NCBI GenBank assembly: GCA_016206685.1
Contig: JACQRB010000014.1
Coordinates: forward strand, 1 to 64,000
DNA: 64,000 bases
Source: Candidatus Omnitrophota bacterium
Lineage (GTDB): Bacteria > Omnitrophota > Gorgyraeia > Aquiviventales > Aquiviventaceae
Direction: 5' to 3'
Both the position numbers and the translations under genes were made by a program. Under the pieces are notes generated by a model. The model was not told the origin of the DNA, searched no databases, and saw only the letters and a list, made by a program, of their open reading frames with translations. Below, in pieces: positions 32,729 through 39,874 of the stretch (position 1 is the first letter of the stretch; each line of letters starts with the position of its first letter).

Positions 32729-33728
32729 CGAAGCCCGTCTGCGGATCGATCGCTATCTGCTGCGGCATCTGCCTCAGGGCTTCTCCAGAACGATCATCCA
32801 ACGCGCCATTCGCGGGGGCGCGATCACCATCGCCGGCCGCGCGCTCAAGGCGCATCGCCGGCTGCGAGCCGGCGAGACCGTCGTGGCACGCGTGGCCGGC
32901 CCGAGCGCCGGTCCCGATCCCCAGACGGTCGTGCCTGAGCCCATGGCGCTTGCCGTCGTGTATGAAGATGCGCACGTGCTGGTGGTGAATAAGCCCCCAC
33001 GCCTCGTGACGCACCCGGCACCGGGCCATCCCTCCGGGACGCTGGTCAACGCCATCGCCTGGCACCTCTCTCAACATGCGGAATGCGGAACGCGGAATGC
33101 GGAACGAAGTGCGTCCACTCCGCACTCCGCACGCCGCACTCCGCACCTACCCAGGGCGGGAATCGTGCATCGGCTCGATCAGGATACCTCCGGGCTGTTG
33201 GTCGTCGCCAAAACGGCGCTGGCGCTGCGCGAGCTGGCCAAGCAGTTGAAAGCCCGCACCATGAGCCGCCGATACCTGGCGCTTGTCGAAGGGCATGTCC
33301 CTGTTGACGAGGGGACGATCAATGTCGGCGTGGGGCGTCACTTGACGCACCGGAAGGAGATGGCGGTCCGCTACCTCGGCGGCCGTGAAGCGGTCACGCA
33401 TTATCGCGTGTTGAAACGCTTCAGTCTCTCGCTTGCCTACACGCTGCTCGAGCTGCGGCTGGAGACGGGGCGGACGCATCAAATCCGGGTACACCTGGCC
33501 CACCTTGGGTATCCCGTCCTGGGTGATGCGCTCTACAGCCGCCGTTCAGCCGGCTCCTGGAACGCGCTCGGCATCGCGCGGCAACTCCTGCATGCCTATG
33601 CCGTGCGGTTCATGCATCCGGCGACGCATCAACCACTCGAGCTGAGCGTCGGCCTCCCGGTGGATATGCAACACTGGCTTGATGGTTTTGATGCGCGGGC
33701 AGCGGTGGCCGTGAAAAGGAGGAGGTAG
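32694..33728 (+). CDS. rluD: RluD-family 23S rRNA pseudouridine synthase with repeat insertion
   Basis: 344 residues. An N-terminal S4 RNA-binding domain (RIDRYLLRHLPQGFSRTIIQ, GAITIAGRALKAHRRL) precedes the synthase domain: VVNKPPRLVTHPAPGHPSGTLVNAI, then GIVHRLDQDTSGLLVVAKT with the catalytic Asp in HRLDQDTSG, MSRRYLALVEGHV, LELRLETGRTHQIRVHLAHLG and PVLGDALYS. Between NAIAWHLS and PRAGIVHRLD it carries about 24 extra residues (HAECGTRNAERSAS onward) encoded by ten 7-nt units at 33076-33145. The insertion is in a loop before the active site, in frame. Exact rRNA target uncertain. Confidence 0.9.
   Translation: MAQTYQFVVGPDEARLRIDRYLLRHLPQGFSRTIIQRAIRGGAITIAGRALKAHRRLRAGETVVARVAGPSAGPDPQTVVPEPMALAVVYEDAHVLVVNKPPRLVTHPAPGHPSGTLVNAIAWHLSQHAECGTRNAERSASTPHSARRTPHLPRAGIVHRLDQDTSGLLVVAKTALALRELAKQLKARTMSRRYLALVEGHVPVDEGTINVGVGRHLTHRKEMAVRYLGGREAVTHYRVLKRFSLSLAYTLLELRLETGRTHQIRVHLAHLGYPVLGDALYSRRSAGSWNALGIARQLLHAYAVRFMHPATHQPLELSVGLPVDMQHWLDGFDARAAVAVKRRR
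33076..33145 (+). repeat. inverted 7-nt tandem repeats inside the rluD-type gene
   Basis: Ten heptads in a row. Left arm: ATGCGGA, ATGCGGA, ACGCGGA, ATGCGGA (33076-33103). Centre: two units. Right arm: CTCCGCA, CTCCGCA, CGCCGCA, CTCCGCA (33118-33145). Each pairs in six of seven positions with the other arm. In both arms the third unit is the variant one at the second base. That is direct-order, not mirror-order, variation, so the arms did not simply arise by foldback copying. Confidence 0.9.
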
Positions 33729-33732
33729 GAAC

Positions 33733-34173
33733 ATGCAGCGGCAAGGCTGGTGGCTGGTGGGAGCGGTGGTGGGCGGCGGTCTGTTAATGGTGGGGCTTCG
33801 CGCGCAGGAGCGCCAGGCCGGTCGTCCGCCCGCGTCGAAGGCTGCAGACGGTTCGGCGCAAGCGGTCGTCTTCACCTTTGCGGATGAGGCTGGAGTCCAG
33901 GCCTTCGCCAACGTCTGGCGCCAGCGGGAGCAGGTGTTAGCGAGGTTGGCGACGCTCCAGGAGTACTGGGCTCGCGAGCAGCAGGAGCTCGCCGGACTCA
34001 CCCAACGTCTGGCTGCGGAGTATCATGTGGATGTGGCCAAATCCTACGCCTTGGATCCGCAGCGCAAGGTGCTCATCGAACAGTCGCCTTCTTCCCCCCC
34101 GGCCCCTGTGCTACCCCAACCGACCGAACCCCCTCCTGTAATGAACGGAAGAACGGAAGAACTAAAGAACTGA
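33733..34173 (+). CDS. unknown single-pass or secreted protein
   Basis: 146 residues from ATG 33733, with GGAGGAGG at 33717-33724 as ribosome binding site. An N-terminal hydrophobic stretch (WWLVGAVVGGGLLMVGL) could be a signal peptide or anchor. The middle (QAFANVWRQREQVLARLATLQEYWAREQQELAGLTQRL) is helical and may form a coiled coil; residues near the end are Pro-rich (SSPPAPVLPQPTEPPPV). No family recognised. The last codons (NGRTEELKN) come from the 8-nt repeat at 34143. Lies 4 nt after the rluD-type gene. Confidence 0.65.
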   Translation: MQRQGWWLVGAVVGGGLLMVGLRAQERQAGRPPASKAADGSAQAVVFTFADEAGVQAFANVWRQREQVLARLATLQEYWAREQQELAGLTQRLAAEYHVDVAKSYALDPQRKVLIEQSPSSPPAPVLPQPTEPPPVMNGRTEELKN

Positions 34174-34212
34174 AGAAGCGTTCTTCAGTTCTTAGGTTCC
34201 TTGGTTCTTCAG
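34143..34212 (+). repeat. inverted 8-nt tandem repeats after the gene at 33733
   Basis: Left arm octads: GAACGGAA, GAACGGAA, GAACTAAA, GAACTGAA (34143-34174). Right arm octads: TTCTTCAG, TTCTTAGG, TTCCTTGG, TTCTTCAG (34181-34212). Near the centre AAGAACTGAAGAA and TTCTTCAGTTCTT form a perfect 13-bp stem with a 3-nt loop (GCG). The gene stop (34171-34173) is inside the left arm. Without a T-tract it is not a classic terminator, though it could slow or protect the 3' end. Confidence 0.75.
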
Positions 34213-34236
34213 TCAGTCAAGAGCGTACAGTTTCTC

Positions 34237-34265
34237 TTGACCAGGCAAGCAGAATATGATATACG
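34237..34265 (+). promoter_or_regulatory. probable promoter of tRNA-Glu
   Basis: TTGACC (34237-34242) and TATACG (34260-34265) with a 17-nt spacer, in an AT-richer gap. About 100 nt upstream of the tRNA. No gene lies between. The area 34266-34367 otherwise holds only short GC-rich stretches and an AAGGAG at 34320-34325 without a following gene. Confidence 0.6.
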
Positions 34266-34367
34266 TACCGGTTTACCTTGAAGTCAACAGGAACGCGCGA
34301 CAGAACCCTTCGGATCGCTAAAGGAGCGATGGAGGAGGGGCGTCGCTGCCCGGACGGCGGATGCGAT

Positions 34368-34442
34368 GGCCCCATCGTCTAGCCCGGCTTAGGACGCTTG
34401 GTTCTCAGCCAAGAAACACCGGTTCAAATCCGGTTGGGGCTG
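34368..34442 (+). tRNA. tRNA-Glu (anticodon CTC)
   Basis: A 75-nt cloverleaf. Acceptor GGCCCCA (34368-34374) pairs with TGGGGCT (34435-34441), the first pair being G-U; discriminator G34442, as usual for tRNA-Glu. D arm GTCTAGCCCGGCTTAGGAC; anticodon stem CTTGG/CCAAG with loop TTCTCAG, so the anticodon is CTC. T arm ACCGG-TTCAAAT-CCGGT. No CCA is encoded. The last 17 nt recur 95 nt downstream. Confidence 0.92.
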
Positions 34443-34464
34443 TTATCTCATGGTGGGGTTCTCC

Positions 34465-34537
34465 GCCCACCTGGAAAGTGCTCGGGGCGGATCAGCCCCC
34501 AGCAAGAACAGGTGGGCTGAAAATCCGGTTGGGGCTG
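34465..34537 (+). repeat. hairpin plus repeated 3' end of tRNA-Glu
   Basis: AAATCCGGTTGGGGCTG at 34521-34537 is an exact copy of the 3' end of the tRNA (34426-34442). The DNA between contains a stem GCCCACCTG (34465-34473) with CAGGTGGGC (34509-34517) around an inner stem GGGGC/GCCCC (34484-34488, 34495-34499). The stem core CCCACCTG is shared with the ends of palindrome C. A direct repeat of a tRNA 3' end resembles attL/attR of an integrated element, here reduced to a few tens of bases. Confidence 0.65.
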
Positions 34538-34567
34538 CTCTCGTCAGGTCACAAACAGGAGGGGGGC

Positions 34568-34834
34568 ATGGCGCAATCGTACAAGTTCCTGCGCGCAAGC
34601 ACCGTGGTGTTTAAGGTGTTGGCGTGGGTGTCGTTGGTGCTGCAAGTCGTGACCGGGGTCATCCTCTTGGTCGTCGGGGGCGAGCCGGTTGCGATCGGCG
34701 GGATCGGCGTGCCAGCGCGGGTGGTGGGCGTGTTGAATTTCGTCGTGGCCGGCATGTATTTCTTTTCATTGTGGTTGATGGCCAATCTGATCCGGCTGTG
34801 GCTCGACATCCGTGACCGTCTCCCCGGATCATAA
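34568..34834 (+). CDS. small membrane protein of unknown function
   Basis: 88 residues from ATG 34568, with AGGAGGGG just before. Two to three hydrophobic segments: VVFKVLAWVSLVLQVVTGVI, then IGGIGVPARVVGVLNFVVAG and MYFFSLWLMANLIRLWLDI. No family recognised; it stands 15 nt before cpaF in the same direction and may belong to the Tad unit or merely share transcription. Confidence 0.65.
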   Translation: MAQSYKFLRASTVVFKVLAWVSLVLQVVTGVILLVVGGEPVAIGGIGVPARVVGVLNFVVAGMYFFSLWLMANLIRLWLDIRDRLPGS

Positions 34835-34849
34835 CGAGCCGTCAGCCGT

Positions 34850-36148
34850 ATGGAGGCGCGGCTGCGTACCACGGAGCAGGTGACGGGGCGGCTGCGGGGT
34901 CGTCTGGTGGAGCTCTTGAATGGGATGCCGGATGACCGGCGGGCGCACGTCAGTTCCCAGGTCCTCAAAGAGCGGCTGCGGCAGGAGCTGCGGGCGATGC
35001 CCGTTGACGACTACCGGGTGCTGCAGGTCTCGCGCCAGGGCGAGGAAGACCGCTTTCTCCAGAAGATCATTGATGAAACCCTGGGCTTGAGCCCGTTGGA
35101 CCGGCTGCTGGTGGACCCGACCATCAGCGAGATTATGGTCAACGGACCGCATGAGGTCTTCGTGGAGCGGGGAGGCCGGCTGCAGCGTCTTGCCAATGTC
35201 CAGTTCCGTGACACCCCGCATCTGATGGCCGTCATCGAGCGGCTCCTCAACTCGCAGGGGCTGTCGGTGAACGAGTCCAATCAGGTGTGCGATGCCAGCC
35301 TCCCGGACGGCTCCCGCATCAACGTCATCATCCCGCCGCTGACCCTGAACGGACCCGTGGTCACCATCCGTCGCAAGCTGCGCGAATGGACCATGGAGGA
35401 GTACGTGGCGACGCTGGCGCTCAATCAGCAAGCCGCCGAGTTCCTCCAAGCCTGCGTGCGCGCCCGGGTGAACTGCATCGTCTCGGGCGGGACCTCCAGC
35501 GGCAAGACCACCCTCGTCAGCATCCTCTCGGCATTCATCCCGCCGCACGAGCGCGTGATCACCATCGAGAACGTCGCGGAGTTGACCTTGGTGAACCGCC
35601 AGCATTGGATCCGCTTGGTCTCCAAAGCCCCCAATCTCGAAGGACGCGGCGAGATCCCCCTGCGGACGTTGGTCCGCAATGCCCTGCGGATGCGCCCGGA
35701 CCGCATCATCCTCGGCGAAGCGCGGGGGGGAGAGGCCCTGGATGTGGTGCAAGCCATGCATACCGGACATGAGGGCGTCATCACCGTCCTGCACGCCAAC
35801 TCCCCGCAAGCCGCCCTGGAGCGGCTGGAGACCCTGATGTTGATGAGCGGATTGGAGCTGCCGCCGCAGGCCTGCCGGATGCAGGTGACGAGCGTGGTGG
35901 ACCTGGTGATCCATCTGGCGCGCTTTGCGGACGGGAGCCGCCGGATCGCGACCATCACCCAGGTGCTCGGTGGCTCGCAGGAGGGCTTTCAATTGGAGGA
36001 TCTCTGTGTCTTTGAGGTGGAAGGGTTCTCAGCGGATGGACGGATGCGCGGGGCCCTGCGCTATACGGGAGCGCGTCCAAAATTTCTGCAGAAGTTTCAG
36101 TTGAACAACGTCCCGTTGCCGGGATGGATGACACGACAGGAGGGGTGA
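34850..36148 (+). CDS. cpaF: CpaF/TadA-type secretion ATPase
   Basis: 432 residues. Hexameric ATPase that powers Flp pilus assembly at the inner membrane. IIDETLGLSPLDRLLVDPTI and EIMVNGPHEVFVERGGRL form the N-terminal domain; SGGTSSGKTTLVSIL is the Walker A loop (Lys219), ITIENVAELTL the Asp box, LRMRPDRIILGEARGGEALD the Walker B, and TGHEGVITVLHANSP the His box. It is one of two CpaF-type ATPases in this window; the other is fused to a CpaE-like domain at 39875. Confidence 0.94.
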   Translation: MEARLRTTEQVTGRLRGRLVELLNGMPDDRRAHVSSQVLKERLRQELRAMPVDDYRVLQVSRQGEEDRFLQKIIDETLGLSPLDRLLVDPTISEIMVNGPHEVFVERGGRLQRLANVQFRDTPHLMAVIERLLNSQGLSVNESNQVCDASLPDGSRINVIIPPLTLNGPVVTIRRKLREWTMEEYVATLALNQQAAEFLQACVRARVNCIVSGGTSSGKTTLVSILSAFIPPHERVITIENVAELTLVNRQHWIRLVSKAPNLEGRGEIPLRTLVRNALRMRPDRIILGEARGGEALDVVQAMHTGHEGVITVLHANSPQAALERLETLMLMSGLELPPQACRMQVTSVVDLVIHLARFADGSRRIATITQVLGGSQEGFQLEDLCVFEVEGFSADGRMRGALRYTGARPKFLQKFQLNNVPLPGWMTRQEG

Positions 36149-36152
36149 CACG

Positions 36153-37154
36153 ATGAGATCGCGGATGCGTCGGGGCGTGGGGCCACTGTGCGTGGGGATC
36201 GCGGCGCTGGCGCTGGCGGGATGCGAGCGGTTCCCGTGGGAAAGCGGCGGGGGATCGAGCGCCAAGCCCGCCGCAAGCGCGCCCGAATCAGCGGGGCCGC
36301 CCCCTGTGCCGTTTGTGCCGGAGCAGGAAACGGTGGCGAAGGTGAACCAGACCCCGGTCTCGACGACCGATGTGGAGCTCGCCCTCTCGGAGCTGAAACG
36401 CCTCATGCAGGCGTACCAGCAGACCTGGGAGCCGTTGCCGGTGGACGACACCCCGGACCGGCTGGACCTGCCCGACGTGGTGAACAATTTGGTGGACTCG
36501 GAGCTCAGGACGCAGGATCTCCTGGCTCGGGGCTTAAGTGCGGACGCCAAGCGCCGCTGGACGTATGTCCAACGGAGTTTCTATTCGCAGGAATGGGACC
36601 GATGGCAGCGGGAGCGCGCCCTGCCCGCCGACGAGGAAGTCCACCAGTTCTACGAGCAGAACAAAGCGGGCTTCTCGGAGCCGGAGCGCATCCGGGCGAG
36701 CCAGGTCGTCATGGACACGCTGGCAGAAGCGGAAGCGGTGCGCTCGCAGGCGGTCCAGGGAGCCGTCTTCTCCCAGCTCGCCCGTGAGCGGTCCGTCGGG
36801 GCGGGCAAGGAGCAGGGGGGAGACATCGGCTGGCATCTGCGGGCGGTGGACAAGGAACGGTTGCGGTTGATGGGCCAGCCCTCGCCGGAGCAGGTGTTCT
36901 TCCCGCAGCTGGAGCCCGTCGCCTTTGCGTTGGAGGTCAATCAGGTGAGCCAGCCGGTCAAGGGACCCGACGGCCGCTACTACGTCATCCAGTTGCAGGA
37001 ACGCAAGTCCGCCCGCCAGCAGACCGAGCTGGAAGTGCGGGACGCCATCAAGGAACTTCTGACCCTGCAACAGGTCCAGCGCCAACTGGAGCAGTTGCGC
37101 CAGAAGGCGCAGGTGGAGCGGTTTGGGGAACGCCTGAACGCGGTGAAGCAGTGA
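36153..37154 (+). CDS. PpiC/SurA-type peptidyl-prolyl isomerase lipoprotein
   Basis: 333 residues. Signal peptide MRSRMRRGVGPLCVGIAALA ending in the lipobox LAGC, so an envelope lipoprotein. A helical SurA-N-like part (AKVNQTPVSTTDVELALSEL, VNNLVDSELRTQDLLARG) precedes a parvulin domain: PERIRASQVV, FSQLARERSVG, GGDIGWHLRAVD and VSQPVKGPDGRYYVIQLQER. It would help secreted proteins fold or reach the outer membrane, perhaps the secretin or pilus parts beside it. Its TGA overlaps palindrome C. Confidence 0.88.
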   Translation: MRSRMRRGVGPLCVGIAALALAGCERFPWESGGGSSAKPAASAPESAGPPPVPFVPEQETVAKVNQTPVSTTDVELALSELKRLMQAYQQTWEPLPVDDTPDRLDLPDVVNNLVDSELRTQDLLARGLSADAKRRWTYVQRSFYSQEWDRWQRERALPADEEVHQFYEQNKAGFSEPERIRASQVVMDTLAEAEAVRSQAVQGAVFSQLARERSVGAGKEQGGDIGWHLRAVDKERLRLMGQPSPEQVFFPQLEPVAFALEVNQVSQPVKGPDGRYYVIQLQERKSARQQTELEVRDAIKELLTLQQVQRQLEQLRQKAQVERFGERLNAVKQ

Positions 37155-37283
37155 TCCCCCCACCTGTTGGGCTTCGCCGCCACCAGTCTGAGACGCGACC
37201 GAAGGCGAAGCGGTCGCTGTCCCTGCGGCATTCCTTGCGTCGTGACAGCGACCGGCCTTTGGCCAACCAACAGGTGGGGGGAT
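37154..37283 (+). repeat. stop-to-start palindrome, copy C (ppiC-type gene / cpaB)
   Basis: 130 nt bounded by a perfect 17-bp inverted repeat: ATCCCCCCACCTGTTGG (37154-37170) and its complement (37267-37283). Inside lie GCTTCGCC/GGCGAAGC (8 bp), a central GGTCGCTGTC/GACAGCGACC (10 bp) and GGCC/GGCC. This is the same plan as copies A and B (left, central 10-bp and right stems) with new inner sequences; the first 13 bases of the arm differ from theirs at one position. It again starts with the A of a TGA stop and ends with the AT of an ATG start. Confidence 0.92.
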
Positions 37284-38160
37284 GATCCCGTTGAGCGCGC
37301 CGGTCAAGAAATTCCTCCCCCTGATCTTTGCCGTGGTGATGGGGCTGCTGGCGGTCGGCTTGGTTCGTCGGTACCTCGGCCAGCAACGCCGGGCGTTGGA
37401 GCTTGAGCGTCAGCGGCTCATGGTGAATTACCAGGATCCGGTCGAGGTGGTGGTGGCGGCGAAGGACCTCCCTGCCGGGGTCACGTTGGAGCCGGCGCAT
37501 TTGACGCTCGCCAAGGTCCCCGAGCGGTTCATGCAGCCCTATGCCACCCGCATGCCGCAGCCACTGGTGGGCATGGTCACGGGCGCCCCCATCGCCGAAG
37601 GGGAGCAGGTCTTGCTCAACAAAATCCGCCGCCCGGAAGACGTTCCAACTAATGCGACACTCTCCGATCTCACCCCCAAAGGCAAGCGGGCGGTCACCGT
37701 CTCGGTGGATATCATCACCGGCGTCGGCGGATTCATTCAGCCCGGCGATACCGTGGACGTCCTCTGGACCTTAAAACTGCCCGCGGCAGGAGGGCAAGAT
37801 GGCCAGGTGGTCACGTTGACCTTGTTCCAGGATGTCCCGATTCTCGCGGTGGCGCACGAGTTCCTGGGGCAGGGCAAGCGACCGGTGAAACCTGCTGAAG
37901 CGGAACACACGGTGACGCTCGCGTTGAGCCCGCAGGAAACCGCCTTTCTGCTCTTTGCGAGGGAGCAGGGACGGATTCAGCTCAGCCTGCGCTCCCAGTT
38001 GGATGGCGATGCGCAGGTGACCGTCGCCCCGGCGAGCATCAACACGCTGATGGAGCAACTCCTGGGCAGTCAAGCCGGGGCGCCGACGAAAGCCCCTCGT
38101 CAGGTCGAAGTCTACAAGGGGCTCAAGCGGGACGTCGTGGTGCTCTCGGAACAGCAATGA
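37282..38160 (+). CDS. cpaB: Flp pilus assembly protein CpaB/RcpC
   Basis: 292 residues from ATG 37282, within the right arm of palindrome C. One N-terminal membrane segment (FLPLIFAVVMGLLAVGLV), then an SAF domain: VEVVVAAKDLPAGVTLEPAHLTLAKVP region, LVGMVTGAPIAEGEQVLLNKI, and the CpaB part with VTVSVDIITGVGGFIQPGDTVDVLWT. It is a periplasmic component near the secretin channel. TGA overlaps the secretin start. Confidence 0.9.
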   Translation: MIPLSAPVKKFLPLIFAVVMGLLAVGLVRRYLGQQRRALELERQRLMVNYQDPVEVVVAAKDLPAGVTLEPAHLTLAKVPERFMQPYATRMPQPLVGMVTGAPIAEGEQVLLNKIRRPEDVPTNATLSDLTPKGKRAVTVSVDIITGVGGFIQPGDTVDVLWTLKLPAAGGQDGQVVTLTLFQDVPILAVAHEFLGQGKRPVKPAEAEHTVTLALSPQETAFLLFAREQGRIQLSLRSQLDGDAQVTVAPASINTLMEQLLGSQAGAPTKAPRQVEVYKGLKRDVVVLSEQQ

Positions 38161-39785
38161 TGAGGAAGCGCTTCGCGCTGCTGGGGCTGATGCTTGCCGG
38201 GCTGTGGGTCGCCTCGGCGTGGGCGCAGCCGGTTTCCGCCGAGCGCGACGCCACGGCATCCTCGCCGGCCGCCAGCCAGGATCAGAGCGTCCCTGCCATC
38301 ATCTTCCTTGAGCCCAGGCAAATCCGCAGCATGGCGGTGGAGGACGTCAAACGGATTGCGGTGGGCGATCCGGACATCGTGGATGTGACGATCGTCTCCT
38401 CCAACGAAGTCCTCCTGCACGCCAAGGCGGCCGGCACGACGAACCTCATCCTGTGGGATCATCAGGGGCAGCGTGTCACCAACGTCGAGGTCGTGGACCG
38501 GCTGCCGGAAGCCCTTGAAGCCCAACTGCGCCAGCTCCTCACCCAGCTCAACGTGCCGGGGGTGCAGGTGAAGCGGGAACACGGCAAGCTCTTTCTCATC
38601 GGGCAAGTCTTCAGGAAAGAGGAGTTCGAGCGTCTGGAGCAGATGCTCTCCGCCTATCCCGGCGTCACAAACCTGGCGCAAATCTCCGAGTCGGCCCCTG
38701 CGCCCTCGCTGCTGCCGCCGTTGGTGAAATTGTCGGTTCAAGTGATCGAGATTAACCGCTCGGACCTGGAGCGGTTGGGCGTGCGCTGGTCGGAGTCCGT
38801 GGCATTCACCGAGCCGGAGGCGACCGACCGGACCGCGCACGACGCGCTCTTGCGGTGGGGCACCTCGCTCACGCGGGGCAGCACCTCCTGGACGCTGAAC
38901 GCCCTGGTCAAACAGAACCGGGCGCGCATCCTTGCCGAACCGAAGCTCGTCACCGCCAACGGCAAGCAAGCCTCCTCCTTCATCGGGGTGGAAGTGCCGG
39001 TGATCACGGCGACGACCTTCAGCACCACGACCTCGGCGGTCAGCACCAGCATCGAGTTCCGCCAGACCGGGGTGTTGTTGAAGATGACGCCGAATATCCA
39101 CACCAGCGACCATAAGATCACGACGGCCATCGAGGCCGAGGTCTCAAGCGTGGATAACTCGGTGGCGCTGAGCGTGCCGGTCGGCAACCAGACGGTGGCG
39201 GTGCCGGGCTTTTCGGTGCGCAAAGCGAATACGGAAGTGACCACCGCCTCAGGCGAGACCGTCATGATCGCCGGCTTGTTGCAGACCGAGGACACCAAGG
39301 ATGTCAGCCAGGTGCCGGGCTTGGGCGGCATGCCGGTGGTGGGTCGTCTCTTCCGCTCACCGGAAACCGAGTCCACGCAGCGGGAACTGGTCATCGCGGT
39401 CACGCCGGAACTCCTCGGCGAGGAGGAGGTCAGTCCCGAGAAGGCGCTGACGGTGGAGGAAGCGCTGTCGGTTGCGGAAAACGCCGCCTCGGCGGAGAAC
39501 CCGCGGTTGCGCTACGTGCTGCAGGTCGAGGAGCGCATCGCCAAGTCCCTGCGGTATCCGACCCGCGAAAAGGACCTCAATGCGAGCGGGCAGGTGAAGC
39601 TGCGCGTCCACCTGTTGCGGGACGGCACCCTCAAGCAAGCGGTCATCTCCGAGTCCTCCGGGTTTGAGGCCTTTGACCAGGCTGCCCTCAACGCGGCACG
39701 GAGCCAATCCCCCTTCCCGCCGTTTCCCTCCGACCTGACCCAAGGGGAGCTGTGGCTTGAGCTGCCGGTCCTCTTTCGTCCCTAG
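38157..39785 (+). CDS. cpaC: CpaC/RcpA secretin with C-terminal TonB-like domain
   Basis: 542 residues. Signal peptide (LLGLMLAGLWVASAWA), pilus secretin N-terminal domain (RSMAVEDVKRIAVGDPDIVD, LILWDHQGQRVTNVEV), BON-like part and a type II/III secretin core (LLKMTPNIHTSDHKI, AVPGFSVRKANTEVTTASGE, GLLQTEDTKDVSQVPGLGGM, ELVIAVTPELL). The outer-membrane channel of the Flp pilus. The last ~90 residues (VEERIAKSLRYPTREKDLNA, GQVKLRVHLLRDGTLKQAVI, SSGFEAFDQAALNAARSQSP) look like a TonB C-terminal domain, which is unusual on a secretin. Confidence 0.9.
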   Translation: MMRKRFALLGLMLAGLWVASAWAQPVSAERDATASSPAASQDQSVPAIIFLEPRQIRSMAVEDVKRIAVGDPDIVDVTIVSSNEVLLHAKAAGTTNLILWDHQGQRVTNVEVVDRLPEALEAQLRQLLTQLNVPGVQVKREHGKLFLIGQVFRKEEFERLEQMLSAYPGVTNLAQISESAPAPSLLPPLVKLSVQVIEINRSDLERLGVRWSESVAFTEPEATDRTAHDALLRWGTSLTRGSTSWTLNALVKQNRARILAEPKLVTANGKQASSFIGVEVPVITATTFSTTTSAVSTSIEFRQTGVLLKMTPNIHTSDHKITTAIEAEVSSVDNSVALSVPVGNQTVAVPGFSVRKANTEVTTASGETVMIAGLLQTEDTKDVSQVPGLGGMPVVGRLFRSPETESTQRELVIAVTPELLGEEEVSPEKALTVEEALSVAENAASAENPRLRYVLQVEERIAKSLRYPTREKDLNASGQVKLRVHLLRDGTLKQAVISESSGFEAFDQAALNAARSQSPFPPFPSDLTQGELWLELPVLFRP

Positions 39786-39817
39786 CCAGGCCTCCTCCGG
39801 TTTCTCCCCGGTCTTTA

Positions 39818-39846
39818 TTGTTTTTTCAGCGATTTTGAGGCATACT
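39818..39846 (+). promoter_or_regulatory. possible promoter before the CpaE-CpaF fusion gene
   Basis: TTGTTT (39818-39823) and CATACT (39841-39846) with a 17-nt spacer in an AT-rich 80-nt gap, unusual in this GC-rich area. The match to consensus is moderate. The rest of the gap holds no gene. Confidence 0.4.
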
Positions 39847-39874
39847 TTGTCATGATAACAGTTTTTTGAATCCG

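Noticed and set aside
34378..34542. A full integrated genetic island at tRNA-Glu
   Set aside because: The two direct repeats are only 95 nt apart and no integrase or cargo lies between them.
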